Positions 10,855 to 23,889 of a DNA stretch of 64,000 nucleotides are shown here, in pieces. The position numbers and the translations under genes were made by a program. The notes beneath the pieces are model-generated. The model saw only the letters and a list, made by a program, of their open reading frames with translations. It had not been told where the DNA came from and searched no databases. The first letter of the stretch is position 1; every line of letters starts with the position of its first letter. The stretch comes from Linum tenue. Lineage: Eukaryota; Streptophyta; Magnoliopsida; Malpighiales; Linaceae. Where the stretch lies: the NCBI GenBank assembly GCA_946122785.1, contig CAMGYJ010000006.1, positions 67,457,676-67,521,675 on the forward strand, written 5' to 3'.

Positions 10855-12647
10855 TCAACGGGCTATGTCTGACTTGATTGTGTAACCCAATTGCTGCTCC
10901 ATCTCCCAGTTCAACTTCGATGCTACACCACAATGCTGCGCTTCATATTCCTGCAGATTAGAAATTATCAAATGAAGAAAATTTTAATAAATAAAATGGG
11001 GTTTCATTGGATTGCTTTTTACCACGCCATACAATGATTTTTCACCTTCTTATTTACCACATGTAGTAAGTTATAGTAAGTACCTCGAGCTTGACCATGA
11101 GGTCATGGGCATTTTGGGCAGAGATGATAATGTGACGGGCAGCCGGGGCAACGAACCCTTCGTCCACGGCCTTGTCGATGAACGATAGTAATGAGTTGTA
11201 GTATCCATCGACGTTCAACAAACCCACCTAAAGGAACACGAAGTCATTTTTCAAATCCGGGGAGATAGAATGCTATGTGTAGCAAACAAGATCGATCAGA
11301 AAATTTTTTTGAGGTTTGTGCGCTCACGGGTTTGTCGTGGATCCCGAGTTGAGCCCAGGTGATGACTTCCAGGAGCTCTTCGAGAGTCCCGTATCCACCT
11401 GGAAGGGCGATGAATGCGTCGGCTTGGCGAGCCATTTCGGCTTTGCGTTGGTGCATCCCTGATACTGGTTTGACATCTCCGACGGGTTCTCCAGTAATCT
11501 AGAAGAAAAAAAAGATCAGCGATGAAAGTGAAATCTGTTAGGTAACTTATGGAGTACGAAAGTCTATTTAAATAAACGCGTTAATTAATTAATTACCTCT
11601 CTAGGCATAAGAGTCTTGGGAATCACCCTGGGGGAACAGAAGGGAGCAAAGAGAATAAAAGGTTATTAGTTTAGAAAGCTCGTAATTAAGTGGAAAAAAC
11701 AAAAGGAAAAATTGGTAATTAAATCCTTAAACTCTTGGAGATCTACTTTCCAAACCTTAACCTAGGTTAATTGAGGGGCTCAAGAGTAGGGTTTTTCAGA
11801 AACTCATCCACCATATCGTTGATTTCGAGAAATTTAGGGACGAAAATGACAATTTTCTCTAGAGTCAGAAAGAATGTGTAATGGTTTTGAGGTTCAGTCA
11901 ATTACCCCAGAACGTGGCGGCCACCTTCATGGACGGCTTGAGAGACGAGGCCCATGAGCCCAATGCTTCCTCCTCCATAAACCAAGTCAATCTCCCTCTC
12001 AACCTGCAACATATATATCATATTACATCAGCCAAATTTGCACCATTCGAGGCTCGATCTGGATCACAATTATAATCTTGCCGCGTAAATTAAACATTTT
12101 CGTTGGCACCTCATCGCTAGATTAGAAGACTATAAGAAAGACCATACAAGAATAAAGAATTGACATATTTTAGCTCTCAATCGAAGGAAGTTCGTGTTTC
12201 CTATTAAAACGGAAATGGAATTTAACCCTCATGGTTTGAAAGATGAATAGAAGGAAAGACAAAGACCTAACACTTTACCCTTCATGTTACAAAGTAATGA
12301 AAATCACGAATTTACGTGAGATCGAAACCGATCTGACTTTTTTTTTTCCGTACCAGTTCTTTGGCTAACTGAAGAGCGGCGAGCTGGTAGCTTGGGTTCT
12401 TGCCGGCGCTGCTGCCACAGAACACACAGACGCGCCTGAACCTTGATCTCATGGCAGGCTGCTGTTGTTGGTTTTCCATGACAAAGGGAGAGGAAAGTGC
12501 AATTCTGATGTTGCTGTTTCTTTGTATGGGTTTCTTAAGAAAAGGGTATTGTTGGGAAGTTGGCTTTGAGTTGGAAGAAAAAGAAGTGAAGGTATGGGAT
12601 TGGGAAAGGAAAGGAAAGGAATGAGAAGTAGCTAGTAGTGGTGCCAA
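10855..12647 (-). CDS. LOG: LOG-type cytokinin riboside 5'-monophosphate phosphoribohydrolase
   Basis: Releases active free-base cytokinin from its nucleotide in one step. Six exons on the minus strand, in transcription order: 12354-12647, 11906-12003, 11597-11627, 11328-11498, 11084-11227 and 10855-10950, with GT-AG introns, giving 277 aa. The LOG domain is complete: [34 protein letters not shown], and the signature PGGYGTLEE at about residues 174-182. The family usually starts near [14 protein letters not shown], which is residue 57 here and would give 221 aa, a normal LOG length. The 56 residues before it are Ser/Thr-rich with few acidic residues and resemble a plastid transit peptide. Either start is possible. 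The paralogue number cannot be told from sequence alone. Confidence 0.93.
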
Positions 12648-13829
12648 TCTGGGCCCTTTATATATGTGAAGAAGTGAACTATTTGGCCCCCTTTATTATT
12701 TTTTTTTTTTTTAATTTAGGGGCTGCACCTATCTTCCTCTCCTTCTCTTCACCATTGATTAATAAGTTCCATTTCCAAACACACCACCATCAATTTTATT
12801 TGTTTTTCTATTTAATGAGTTCTTTTTATTTTTATTCTTCTTTTGTGTTATTGAAATTCATATATGTCCACATCTATAGGGGCTATGGCCATCAATTTCA
12901 CACTCAACAGTTTTTATAGTGGCTAACCTCTCTTTAATTAGTTTATTATATCAGTCTTCCTTCCAATGGCTGATTATGTTCTTGCAAAGAAAACATTATG
13001 CAAACCCACAAAAAAGGAAAACCTATATACCCCTACTAGCTAGCTAGGTGATTTCTCCCTCCTTTGATGCACAAAATTATGTACTAATACCTCATATAAT
13101 ACTTTGGTCATAATCAGTCATGCCCTCTTTTCTTGATGCCAAATGAAAATGTGAAATGACAATAAACTTGAGAGGTAAAATTATATTTTATATTTTTTAG
13201 TTAAATATACTTGTTCATAAAATAAATTCTTCAATATGATAAGTGGAGTGTTATCTTCTGTAATTACCTAAAACTTCGTCATACCCTATTGTTCATATAT
13301 AGGGGTTGTTTGGAATTCTTGATCCCGTAAATGGTACTCTGAGAATGTATGCAGTAAGATTATGTGTATAGTAAGAATGCATGTTTTTTACGTTTTAACA
13401 ATATACATTGTTTGGAAGATATAAAGAATGCGTGTCTTTAATCCTAATTTTTTTCCAAGGTAAGCCCAGAGTGCATGGGACAAAGACGCGACTCAGTTAC
13501 AAGGAAAACTCCAGAAAAAAACGATAATCCGTAAGCAAAGATATTTCCTATGAGAGAGCCTGATTTGAAGACACAAATACTAAAACTCACCAGAAAAGTA
13601 AAAATGCACAATAATATACGCATACTCATATTACATAATTCACAATAAAATATTCCAAACCACATGAGTTTGACCAAATACACACAAGTTGACTGAAATG
13701 TAAATGATGAGCATATTTTAAATATGGATCTAAGCCTGGTCACTAATAAGATTGGAATGTGCAAAGACCAAAAAAGTAAATAATGGATCTGAACGACATG
13801 CTCTGAGAGTGATCAACTTATTGCCCTTC
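12648..13829. other. LOG upstream region and AT-rich spacer
   Basis: Presumed LOG promoter just above 12647, with TATATATG on the LOG strand near 12660. The rest is AT-rich, with 'aggggttgtttgg' near 13302 resembling the end of a decayed hAT element. No gene seen. Confidence 0.4.
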
Positions 13830-15050
13830 TCTCTCCTTTTTCAAAACCTCCACCTTCTCTCTAGCTTTCCATCATCTTCTTCACAGGGCTGCCGCCGACA
13901 CCACTCTGGTGACCGGCGGTGACCCAAATTCTCTCTTTTTTCTTCCTTTCTCTTGCTCGCCGGATTTCCTTTGTGGTTTCCTTGCTCTCCGATCAGTGCT
14001 GGCTTTTCCTGTTTCCTTTGCCCTTCTCGGCTTTTGCAGATCCTTTCTGATTTTCCAGCCCTCGATGGCTCTTCCAGCCCTTGGCGGCTTTATCTCGGTT
14101 CCTAAGTGGTTCCTCCCACATTCCTCCCTGGTGGAGATGTTGTGTCTTGTTCAGATCTAGTTTTCTAGATCTGTTCCTCTGTTTTGGGTATGGAAGATGC
14201 AATTTGGGGGTGCTTCTGCTAGTTCGGTTTTGAAGATTTCCTCCTTCTTGGTGTGGTCGTCCCCGTGGGCGATCACGTTCACTGTTGCACCTCTGCCGTT
14301 GTGCTCCTTGCTTGATCTCTGCATCTTTGCCAATCGTCAGTGTGGGTAGCGGTGTTTCTTCCGATTGTCGTGGCGGATGGTCCATGTTTCTATGAGATCA
14401 GAGTTCTTCATTTGGGTTTATTTGCAGGGTGGGTGTGGGTTGTTGTTGATGGATTGGGTTGTGCTGCTTGTTGGTGTTCCTGTTCTTGGAACTCTTTTTG
14501 GCTTTGTGTTTCTGCAGGTGAGGCTCATGCTGGTGGGTCTTCTTTCTTGTGGTTTTTGTGGGCATTTCAACCCTTTGTGTTCCCTGCTCTCTGGTTTGTC
14601 ATGGATGCTTCCGCTGCCGGTTCCCTCTCTTTGTTTCAGCTCTGAACAATCCTGTATAGTGCTGCCCACCGCCATGTAATCTCCTTGGTGATTCACTGTG
14701 ATGGGTCGTCTTCGAACAACTCCCAGGAGGCGGCATATGGTGTTGCAATGTTCAATCATCATGGTCATTGCTGTATTGGATGAGCTGAAGCTTTCCTTTG
14801 AGTTTTTCTGATAAATGAGGTTGCAAAGAGTGATTCAGATGCTTTGGTTTGCGGTTCAAGAATAGAATTCCCTTGTCTAGTTGGATCATGCTTGGCTTTC
14901 TCTTGTTCTGATCTTCTCCTTGTTGGTTTGTGTGTTCCTCTAGATGTTGAGGCTGTTCTTTCTTGATTTGTTTTCTCATGTTGTTTCCCCTCTTTGTAAC
15001 CGATTTTATTAGTTGAGCAATGTAAGTGATCCCTTTATCAAAAAGATCCA
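13830..15050 (+). mobile_element. Internally deleted LINE derivative
   Basis: The right part (about 14690-14765) matches the RNase H start of the LINE at 62849-63893: it shares gtgattcactgtgatgggtc and ggcggcatatggtgttg. It is followed by a 3' end that finishes 'ctttatcaaaaaga', as plant L1-like elements do. The left part (13830-14680) is GC-richer, pyrimidine-rich sequence like a LINE 5' leader. The whole looks like a LINE that lost its coding body. The open frames here show no other resemblance. No clear target duplication was found. Confidence 0.55.
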
Positions 15051-15269
15051 ACCAACAAGGAGCTAGGGAAATAAGTCAAATAACTTACAGGAGCCAATAA
15101 TTACGGCAAATTGACAAGCAAAGAAAGAGAAGAGAGACAAAGTGTACTCGCGGGATTGCACGTGAAATTTGTAAGTACAATCTGCCCCACTAAACTATTC
15201 ATTTCCCAGAGATCCAATTTAGATGTGAATGTGATTCACTATGAGTCTATTCTAGGAAAGATGGAGTGG

Positions 15270-15471
15270 AATTCAGAGCTATTGCAATGCATTCTAGTAG
15301 ATCAAGTGAAGACTACTTTCAGGTACTCGTATGACACGTTTACTTATCGCCAAATTTCATTTGGCATGTACAATGCATCTGCTACATTACCAACAACCTT
15401 TGATGATTTGCCCAAAAAAGTGGTGGAAGTATTCATGGACGTTTTTATCTATAACGATTCTTTCTCCTAGT
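15270..15471 (+). pseudogene. Ty3/Gypsy reverse transcriptase fragment
   Basis: The frame includes DQVKTTFRYSYDTFTYRQIS followed by FGMYNAS and a degenerate VFMDVFIYND. These correspond to the family's DQEKTAF...YGTFAYRRMPFGLCNAP...VFMDD block, with the catalytic second Asp of the FMDD box replaced. Only about 65 codons remain. No LTRs or neighbouring domains are seen. Confidence 0.75.
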
Positions 15472-15480
15472 GTCGGGAGA

Positions 15481-18399
15481 AGATGAAGAAAGTTCTGATT
15501 TGTTTTGAAAACTCACATGGCCCCAAGGCACTTCACAAAAGGGTTGACGACCAAGGCCATGATTATAATCGACTATATCAGACACACTGCATTGAATTTT
15601 GATTCTTTGCAGGTTGAGTTGTGCTAAATCTTATGGTGATTATGGCCTAAAATGATTAGTTTCAAATTTTAGAGGACAAAAGGTAACTAAAAGTAGTGGG
15701 GTCTTTTTCCCTATATCTGGATATAAGAGTGGAAGGAGTACCTATGTATCTTAATGCATTCAATTTAACGATTTAGTAGTCGTAGAACCGAGTTTTGTGC
15801 TCGGTGTTCCTAATTTCTCAAGTTTAGTGACCTTTGTTTTCAAACCCTTCATAAAACTATAAGCAAACATCGAGGTACTCATTTCTCAAATGTTAATTAC
15901 AGTCATGAATAGAGCACCAAACTATGAAGAATCATATGCATACTTTAGAATCTTAACATATGATCGTACAACTTACAAGCATGATTGAGCTAGACCAAAC
16001 CCTTGTTCGTAACTAGCAATCGGTAGTTACAAAGAATTTGAGAGCCATTATAATAAACTAACAATCTATAGTTGCATCTTCATGTAATCCCTCCAACATT
16101 ATGTGAGGTTCTTCCACTATATATGGTGTCGTCGAGTCAGCTAGCATGAAAGATCGATCGAGGGCAAGTAGTCCTCGATCTCTATAGCTAGCTAGGATCT
16201 TCTTTCTCATCATCACATGATTATTGATTAACCACCATTAGTTAGCACATCAAGCCATATGCGCCTAAGATTTGGTTTGGAGAGTATTGCATTCTCAATT
16301 TGGCAACTCGACCTAGATTTCTATATACTATTAATTTATGAAGATAATTATATAAGATCGAACCAAGAAATTGTAATTAATCTGTATTTATTTATATTTT
16401 TCTTGCAATTTTAGTTTTCTCTGTAATCTTCAATCACACTTCGGTCGTTGTGGTACACTTTTTTCTAGATGAAAATGAGTTTCATTATATTATAGAATCA
16501 AATAAGTGAACGCTACAAAGGGTATGATATTTCGTTAAATATAACAGCAACAACAAGAAATAAAGACAGAAACGACAGAAAAACAAAATCTAATGAAACC
16601 AAATTGAATGTGTAGGTATATCACATAAACAAAGAAGACATTTCCCAATTAGCAAAGAAGGCATATCCCAATATCTTCTTAATCATTTCATAATACATTT
16701 TAAAATAATTAAAAAATTAATGACTAAATTAAATTATGAACAGGTGCAGATTAGTTATTATAGAAGAAAAACCCAAGTTGGGAATCTCCATTCCTATTTA
16801 TCAATCATCATTAGTTTATTATACTGGGGTTTCTAATAATTAGGTGTATTTAATTGATTGGTGGGTTCTAGTCCTTTTGGACTTATCAACTGCCATGGAT
16901 CACACCTGTTGTTCAAAATTCTTATGTGAATATATATTTTGAGATCATCTCCCCTTAGACAACATTTACAAAGGAATAATAAGAATAGCTTTAATTGGGT
17001 AGTTGGGCAAGTGAAATTGCATCTACACTTGAAGGTCATCTCTCAAACCTGATCCATCCTAGAAGTTTCCCTTAAAGGGGAACCAAAGTAGTTACACATA
17101 TTCCACCTTATTGTCATTGCTTCCTTAGATGGCTAAATTATATATTCCACCTTTAACCAATCTTATCTTCAGAAATGGTTGAATGCCTTTAATTTGTAGC
17201 CTTTTTGTTTCCTTTCTTTCCTCTATAGTCTTACCACCATGCAATTGGAAAGCAATGGTATCATGGTTTTTGTAAGAAAAAAACAAAGGTAACATGCACA
17301 AGCGTTTTCATCTTATTAGTTGAAATTTGTGTATAGATATTTTTAATTCTCTTTCAGAATGTATTTTTATGGCTGGTAAATAGAGGTAGAGGCTTTTGAT
17401 GTGATCTTTGAGCACCATTAGAAGGGTTGTTTAACAGATCGTCGGTTAACTTAAAAAATCAAAATGATAAATCGATTGATCAACCAACTCGAAATCGGTA
17501 GCAATTGCTACATCGATACCTAATCGGTCTGTTGAGTTATTATCTACTACCACTAGTCACCAAACAATATCGTCTTCCTCCCTTCCCTACTGAGGCTCTC
17601 TCAAATTTGGCACATCCCTTCTCTATAGTTTCCGCACTGTACATCACAAACATACACGAACCCTAATTCCTCTCCCTCTGACGAATCAATCTTATCACCA
17701 CGCCATCCTCATCCTCCTCGAATTGATCTTGTCGGTCTGTCATGCCCTCAACCCACCCCTTTCACTCATGAACTCTAATTAGAATAATACTTTTTTCTTA
17801 ATTAGATCTGTTTATATGTAGGTGACATAATAAAAATCCAACTCATGTAATCCAATCCAAAGATTTTGCCCATAATCTATCTGGGATTTTTTAGAACACC
17901 CCTTAATTGATATGCAATATATAACAACGTATTTGGTTGGTCATATCCTCGTGGTACGTTTAAATATCATAGGTACTACTTAACTGGAATCAAAATAATT
18001 ATTTGTGTACGCAATATTTCCATTAGATGCGAAGCTATTTGTTTATCAATTATCACAAATAATGAAATAATCCATATCTTCTTTCCTTTTGTAACGTACG
18101 TATAAGTTATAACCATTTGTTTCCCCAGGTCAATCAAACCCTCAAATGGCTCCCTACACACAATTGATGCGAGAAAAATATTCAAGAGACCTCACATAGT
18201 TTAATTACCATGTTCCTCTCGACCTGCCGACTAATTGTAATTCATTTATTATTAATTTGTCTTAATTATGTTCACCTACAATCCATCCCGATCCACCTCC
18301 GGACTGGTAAAGATCAATTATTTGATGATTTGTTCGATGTTATTCACAATATAGAACATAACCAACACGACCTTTTGTTGATATATGCATCATCATCAT
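15481..18399. other. Gene-free AT-rich spacer
   Basis: Nearly 3 kb without a recognisable gene or delimited element. 17410-17560 has cggttaac/tcgatt motifs like degenerate hAT ends. Confidence 0.45.
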
Positions 18400-18781
18400 G
18401 GTTGTCACGCCGGCCGGCGTGCCACCGATTGTACCGGGTTCAACCGGTACCGGTCATAAAATCGGCTTGACACCACCAGTATGACCGGCACGATCGATAT
18501 ACGAATCTCTAAGTAAAATAACCTTATTTTAGAGAATTTAATTGACAAAAATTATTTTATTATTTATTTTATGAGTATAAAAGTTAAATATTGATGTTAT
18601 TTGTTGGATTCAAGTATAAATGTTTAGGTATTGACGTTAAATGTTATGTTTAAATATGAGTATTTATAATTTTATTTGTAATATTGACCGGCATGAACCG
18701 GCACAAACCGGTATGTGCCTCCGGTTGAACCATTCCATTTGCTAAACCGGCACACTGGCATAAACCAGTTTGACAACCTTG
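18400..18781. mobile_element. Non-autonomous hAT-like element, CCGGTACCGG family
   Basis: The left end is ggttgtcacgccggcc and the right end, on the other strand, caaggttgtcaaactgg. Internal ends are made of repeated ACCGG/CCGGT motifs (18412-18480 and 18685-18770) around an AT-rich core. The flanks both read atcatcat (18392-18399 and 18782-18789), a fitting 8-bp duplication, although the site is itself a simple atc repeat and so is weak evidence. Confidence 0.6.
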
Positions 18782-19465
18782 ATCATCATCAATTGAAGTG
18801 AAACTAGTTGAATTACGACGGTTATGAGCCATACACAAAAACACCTCTAATTCAATCGACCGAGCTGATAAAAAGGACGGTACGAAATTGTTAGGCGAAC
18901 TCCAAATTTCTCTTACTCGAACTTCAACGCAACTCACCATAAGCATATATTCCTATTTTTTCGAGTGGTTTCCTCCATATATAGAACCCTACCTAGTTAG
19001 ATGATGAATGTGGCTCTGCCGCCAGACGTATCACCTTTAGAAATGGTTACATGACTTTGGATATTTTTAAGTGATTGATCTCTGGGAATGAAACAAGAAA
19101 CCGAAAGAAGGGAATGACAAACAAGAATCTCTTTCTTTCTTTCTTTCTTTCTTTTTGAGCGATTTTTGACCGGCGAATATACTATTTTATTGGCTATTTT
19201 TTGGCCTTGTGGGAACTGGGAAAGCAATATGAGCATATACTTGGAACATGGCTGAAAAATGTGCACTTCATTCATTTCCCCGTCGGAAGCATTTTAATAT
19301 ATCGACGAGATAAAGCTAAGGAGAAATAGAAAAGGTAATTAATTAGACGCATGAAAGCTACTAGTCGAAGACTTTAAACGTCAGTTTTGAAGATGCACTC
19401 ATCATATCACTAGAAATCATGCCAATAATTTTACCTTCAAAAACTTATATGAGAAATGAGGTATA
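18782..19465. other. Spacer with CTTT microsatellite
   Basis: No gene seen. A (CTTT)n microsatellite of about six units lies at 19130-19155. Confidence 0.5.
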
Positions 19466-21762
19466 ACTACGAGAAAAGTGACTTTTGGCAACACTTCAAA
19501 TGTGTTGTAAAAAGTGCTCAAAGTGTTGCATATTACATATGCAACACTTTTACTAGTGTCCTCTATAGGTGGTGTTGTATAAAGTAATAGGTAACATTTT
19601 TCTTACTTTTGGTAACAAAAAAATAAGTGTTGTATATATATACCGCTTATACAACACTATTTTAGACAACACTTAAATAAATTACGCAACACATTTTTAC
19701 GAGTATAACCGACATGTATATACTTTATTAGTGACGAGTTTGATCGTCATATAAGATGTACCCAATCGTGACGATATACTTTTGTAACAAATATTATACA
19801 TTTGTGATGACTTCATGTGGACATCGATGTATTTCAACGGTTACCACTTTAAATTGTCACAAATTTGCCATTTTCATACTGTATTTTGTCACAAAATAGG
19901 GTTTTGTGATGGTATTGTAGTCACAATATCATGCTTCTGTGACAAAGATATTGTTACTGTTGCAACAACATTAATGATTAACTCTTTTTTTACACAAATA
20001 TTATGCTTTTGAATATAGTATATTTATTACAATAAAGAGGACTTGAGTTATCACAAATAGTTACTATTATTTGTGACCACAATATTGTCATATATACCGC
20101 TCAGACCATTGACCAAGAACTACACTAAAAAAACATACACATCATATACTTCATATTTCCATTCTTCCCCTATTTACTTTGCAAAACCAATACGAGAAAA
20201 CAAAAACAAAATACACAATGAATATGCCAAGATTAACCGTACGTAGATTAACTTTTCCTATAGTTGTGATTCATAATCAATCACAGATTTGATGAAGACC
20301 AGGTCCTGCTTATGATATCTTCATCCATAAGAAATCATGCTTTTGAGTTGGAAGGGCCACAATGTGGTATGGGGTAGAATCAGCACCAGCCAACCTTCAT
20401 CTTGTCTCTCATCTGATGCCATTTCTTGTGTCGGATTCAAGGTGAGCTTCATACAAACTCATTCGTGATCAATAGAGTCTAGCAAGGGTGACCTCCTGCT
20501 CGCAAGTATGTTGTCATTGACCCTGACTTCCAAAGCCATCAGCCATAAAAGAAGAGCAGATGCAGTCCCTTGTATAAATCCCTGAAATTGATTGATTTAT
20601 AACAATGTCTAATTAACACTTCTGATAAATACTATGAACTAATTTCATAAAATTAAGGACAAGTAATTACCTATGGAAAACAAAGCCTGTAGAACGTATG
20701 AGCCACTAATTATCAACCATACTCAATTCACCTCTTCCAAATAGATTAAAGTTTACATCTAAAGAGGTTTCTTCCATCTTTACCATATTCCAAATAGCAA
20801 CCCGGTGGAGAATAGATGTATGGAATTGAAAACTGGGAGTTTGGGACTGCCAATTATTAACAATGATGGATGGAAGGAAAACACTAATTAGAACCAGCGA
20901 GACATGTCAAACATAATTAGATAAGTAGAACAAATAAAATTTGACCTCCTCGGATCTTGGGGCACCCAGTAAATCTTTTCAAGGTTCATCCAGAAAACAA
21001 CTCCATTTTCATCCCTAAACTTCAATTACACGCTGTTATGATTTCTCATCTCTATATACACCTGGGTTCACCAAAAATACAGACCAAATACAATTAAAAG
21101 AGAGTACATAGAGAATAGCAAAAGAAGAAACATAAGAGGCATGCCGACGATGACGAAAGACATGGAATCGAAATTGACTAACTTGTCGTCGTCTCTTCAC
21201 ATCGCAGCTCTCATTATGCGATTGGCAAAGGGGGCGGAGGCTTAAGCGCTAACACAAAAATAAACCCTAAGTCTTTTCGTTCTCAATAGAAAATAACTCA
21301 TACCCTACCTTTTAATTGACGGAGAAAAAATTTCCGAAAACTCAAAACTTTTAACTTTCTTTATTTGTCCCACCTCCTTGAATTAGTTTGAGCAAGCTAT
21401 CTTTAATTTTTTTTTTTTTTTTGCATTATAAAATGTTGTAATGAGAGTTCTAGTTTGTTTGAAATTGATATACGTGATTGATATCAAAATATTAGTTAAT
21501 AATTAGTATCAAATCGATACCGTATGTAACATTTTTTATTAAGTGTTGCCTAAAATATAAGAATATGTAACACAGATTATTTTATTGTACAAGCGTCACA
21601 TATTATACGAATATGTAACAAAAATTATTGTGCTCCTAATTTGTGTTGCATAAGATATATATTAGGCGATACAAAATGAAAATGTTGTCTATATTTATTT
21701 TATGTGACACTTTTTGAAAGTGTTGCATGATGAGTGTTGCGTAAAGCCACTTTTCCCGTAGT
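19466..21762. mobile_element. Non-autonomous CACTA (EnSpm-type) element
   Basis: The left end is actacgagaaaagtgactttt and the right end, on the other strand, actacgggaaaagtggcttt; this is the CACTA-superfamily terminal motif with the first C lost. Subterminal regions carry many copies of GTGTTG/CAACAC in both orientations (19484-19690 and 21530-21740), as CACTA elements do. The interior has a second set of TTGTGAC/GTCACAA repeats (19730-20095) and about 1 kb of less repetitive sequence (20230-21240). No transposase frame is present. The 3-bp duplication cannot be verified. Confidence 0.7.
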
Positions 21763-22880
21763 AAGCTAGTTTTACAGCGAGATTCTACTATTATCTTCTT
21801 GCCCGTGCAATATATAGGGGGACAGACTTCATATACATCGTTGTTATTTAAAAGATCATGTATGTTCTATCTCCTTTCGATTGAAAAGTTCGTTTAAATC
21901 ATGTTCACCGAAAGAAAAACTTTATAGTTCACCATCTCGAGTGTCTTATATAACTAGGTTCCCACGTTATCATAGGTGGTACATAAACTTAGTTATCCTA
22001 TTAATTAACTTATTTTACAACATTTTTAGGAGCTATAAAATATGACATGTGTGATGTGTGTAAACATGCTAACGTGTTCCTCACAGTTTGTTTAACAAAT
22101 ATGAGTAAACTCGTTTCTTTTATGCCCTAATCATGCCATGGAAAATTGGAAAGTCTCTCCCCTACTTTCAAGTTAGGGTTTTAATACGAAGGAAAACTAG
22201 ATGCCATATTATATATGGTTCGTGTTTCATGCATTTGATTACAAGTCATAAGGCCATCATCACGCAAGGAGAAAACGGCAAGGAAACATATACTACAACA
22301 ACCAACAAATACAATTATTAACATGCAAAAATAATTATTACTAACAACATGATATGGTAATATGATAAATTTGAAAAATCGCAAGATAACAACATTTGTA
22401 ATTGCAGCTCCCACCAACATCGATCTCGATCCAGCCATCATCATCATTTACCCACCAGAGTTAATTTTTAGTGGAATACATAATCAATTAGTTTATTAGA
22501 TTAAGTACTTTAAATTTCTTTCAACAATTCAAATTTTTAGAACGAACTATAGTTGTTAATAGAACAGTGAAATGCTAGGAATATATGGATAAGGAAAATG
22601 TTGCAACATATGGTCGTCTCCGTGGATCACATGCATGGAGATATTAAACAAAGAAATAAGTAGTTAATTATAAGACGAAGTTGCAGTTAAATACCTATGT
22701 AATATAATCTATCTTCTGTTTTATTGATTTAGTTGAGCAATGATGATAACTAAAGTAGTGGGAAACGAAAGAGACAGATGGATATAACCGCAAATTATGA
22801 GAATCGTCAGCAATGACTTCATCAACTGTCATATATGGTATAATATAACAAAGGGATTTGGTCTACCAAGATCCATATCC
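21763..22880. other. Gene-free AT-rich spacer
   Basis: No gene or delimited element recognised. Confidence 0.45.
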
Positions 22881-22881
22881 A

Positions 22882-23105
22882 TTTTTTTTTATTATCCATG
22901 AAACTCAGCACACGTGTCATTTTGTAACAGCGGGTTCTACTAAATCTTGGGATCACCTACAATCAAATTCGATGCCAACGGATCTTTGCCCCAGCAGCCT
23001 TGTACCTCCGGGAACACCAACGGGCCTCGCTTGGATTCGAACCTGGGATCTGCACCTCCCAAACCTTCACTATCGCGGTAGCTTTACCGTTAGACTAAGA
23101 TATAG
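22882..23105 (-). mobile_element. tRNA-derived SINE
   Basis: On the minus strand there is a pol III A-box-like TAGTCTAACGG near 23092 and a perfect B box GGTTCGAATCC near 23035-23045, with spacing near that of a tRNA gene. After this comes a unique body, and a T-run on the plus strand (22882-22890) is the expected poly(A) tail. It does not fold as a tRNA. No clear target duplication was found. Confidence 0.6.
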
Positions 23106-23689
23106 TTAGAGACGACCATCTTTAGAGTAGCTTCTTCTTTCTTTTTTGTGTTTCTTCGCTCTTAATCCCTTTCATTATTTTTCAAGCTTCTTCTTCCTTA
23201 CTTAGTGTATTATGTTTTACCGTGTGTTGTTGATGAAATTTTATAAATGAGAGGTAGATGCGATGATATTGGTTCAAAATTTTATGATTTTAGATAAGTG
23301 TGAGATATTTTGCTACGTTAACATTCAACGCTTAGCCACGTCTAAATTTGCTAGGCACAAAGCAGAACCTCAACGCTCACCTTACCCCTAACGCTTGCTT
23401 GAACCTAGGGTAATCGCTTTAGTAATTTTTTGTTGTTGAGAAATTTAGTAATATCTTTCGAAAACCAAAGAGAAAGATTAAGGAATTAATTAGTTGATTG
23501 GATTGACTAACTGAGGTAAAGTGGAGAGATTAAAGGCATTTAGAGGCCAAATTCAGAATTAATTCATTATGTCCCAAAACGAATCGCTTTCGATGGGTCA
23601 CGTTAGGAATGTCGACTGCCTAAGCCTAACCAACTCCTGGATGGATGGACTCCTAACAGCAAACCACAAAATTAACCCTTCGTTTTATG
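23106..23689. other. Spacer, repeat-like
   Basis: No gene recognised; repeat-like sequence near 23320-23420. Confidence 0.4.
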
Positions 23690-23880
23690 TGCACTCGAGG
23701 CAAATTAATCTGATCAACAATTGCATTGTAACCGTGGACAAATTAAAAGCAAGAGGAGTGACGACCCTTATGCCCAAGTATTCTTCATAATCAGGCTGAA
23801 GAATCCATTAAGCACATCTTTTTGGAATGCGATTTTGCCGTTCAGGACTTCAGCTTGTAGAGAGTTAGAGAATAGAAGGA
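23690..23880 (+). pseudogene. LINE reverse-transcriptase zinc-binding relic
   Basis: One frame reads VDKLKARGVTTL. After a frame change another reads AEESIKHIFLECDFAVQ. Together these resemble the zinc-binding tail of plant L1-like reverse transcriptases (K..L..RG....C..C...EES..HLF..C.FA..V). The first cysteine pair is lost or out of frame. About 60 codons remain. Confidence 0.5.
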
Positions 23881-23889
23881 AAGTTTCTA

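Noticed and set aside
13909..14768. Overlapping 80-130-codon frames on both strands
   Set aside because: LINE leader-like DNA; no conserved domain and no splice-consistent gene model.
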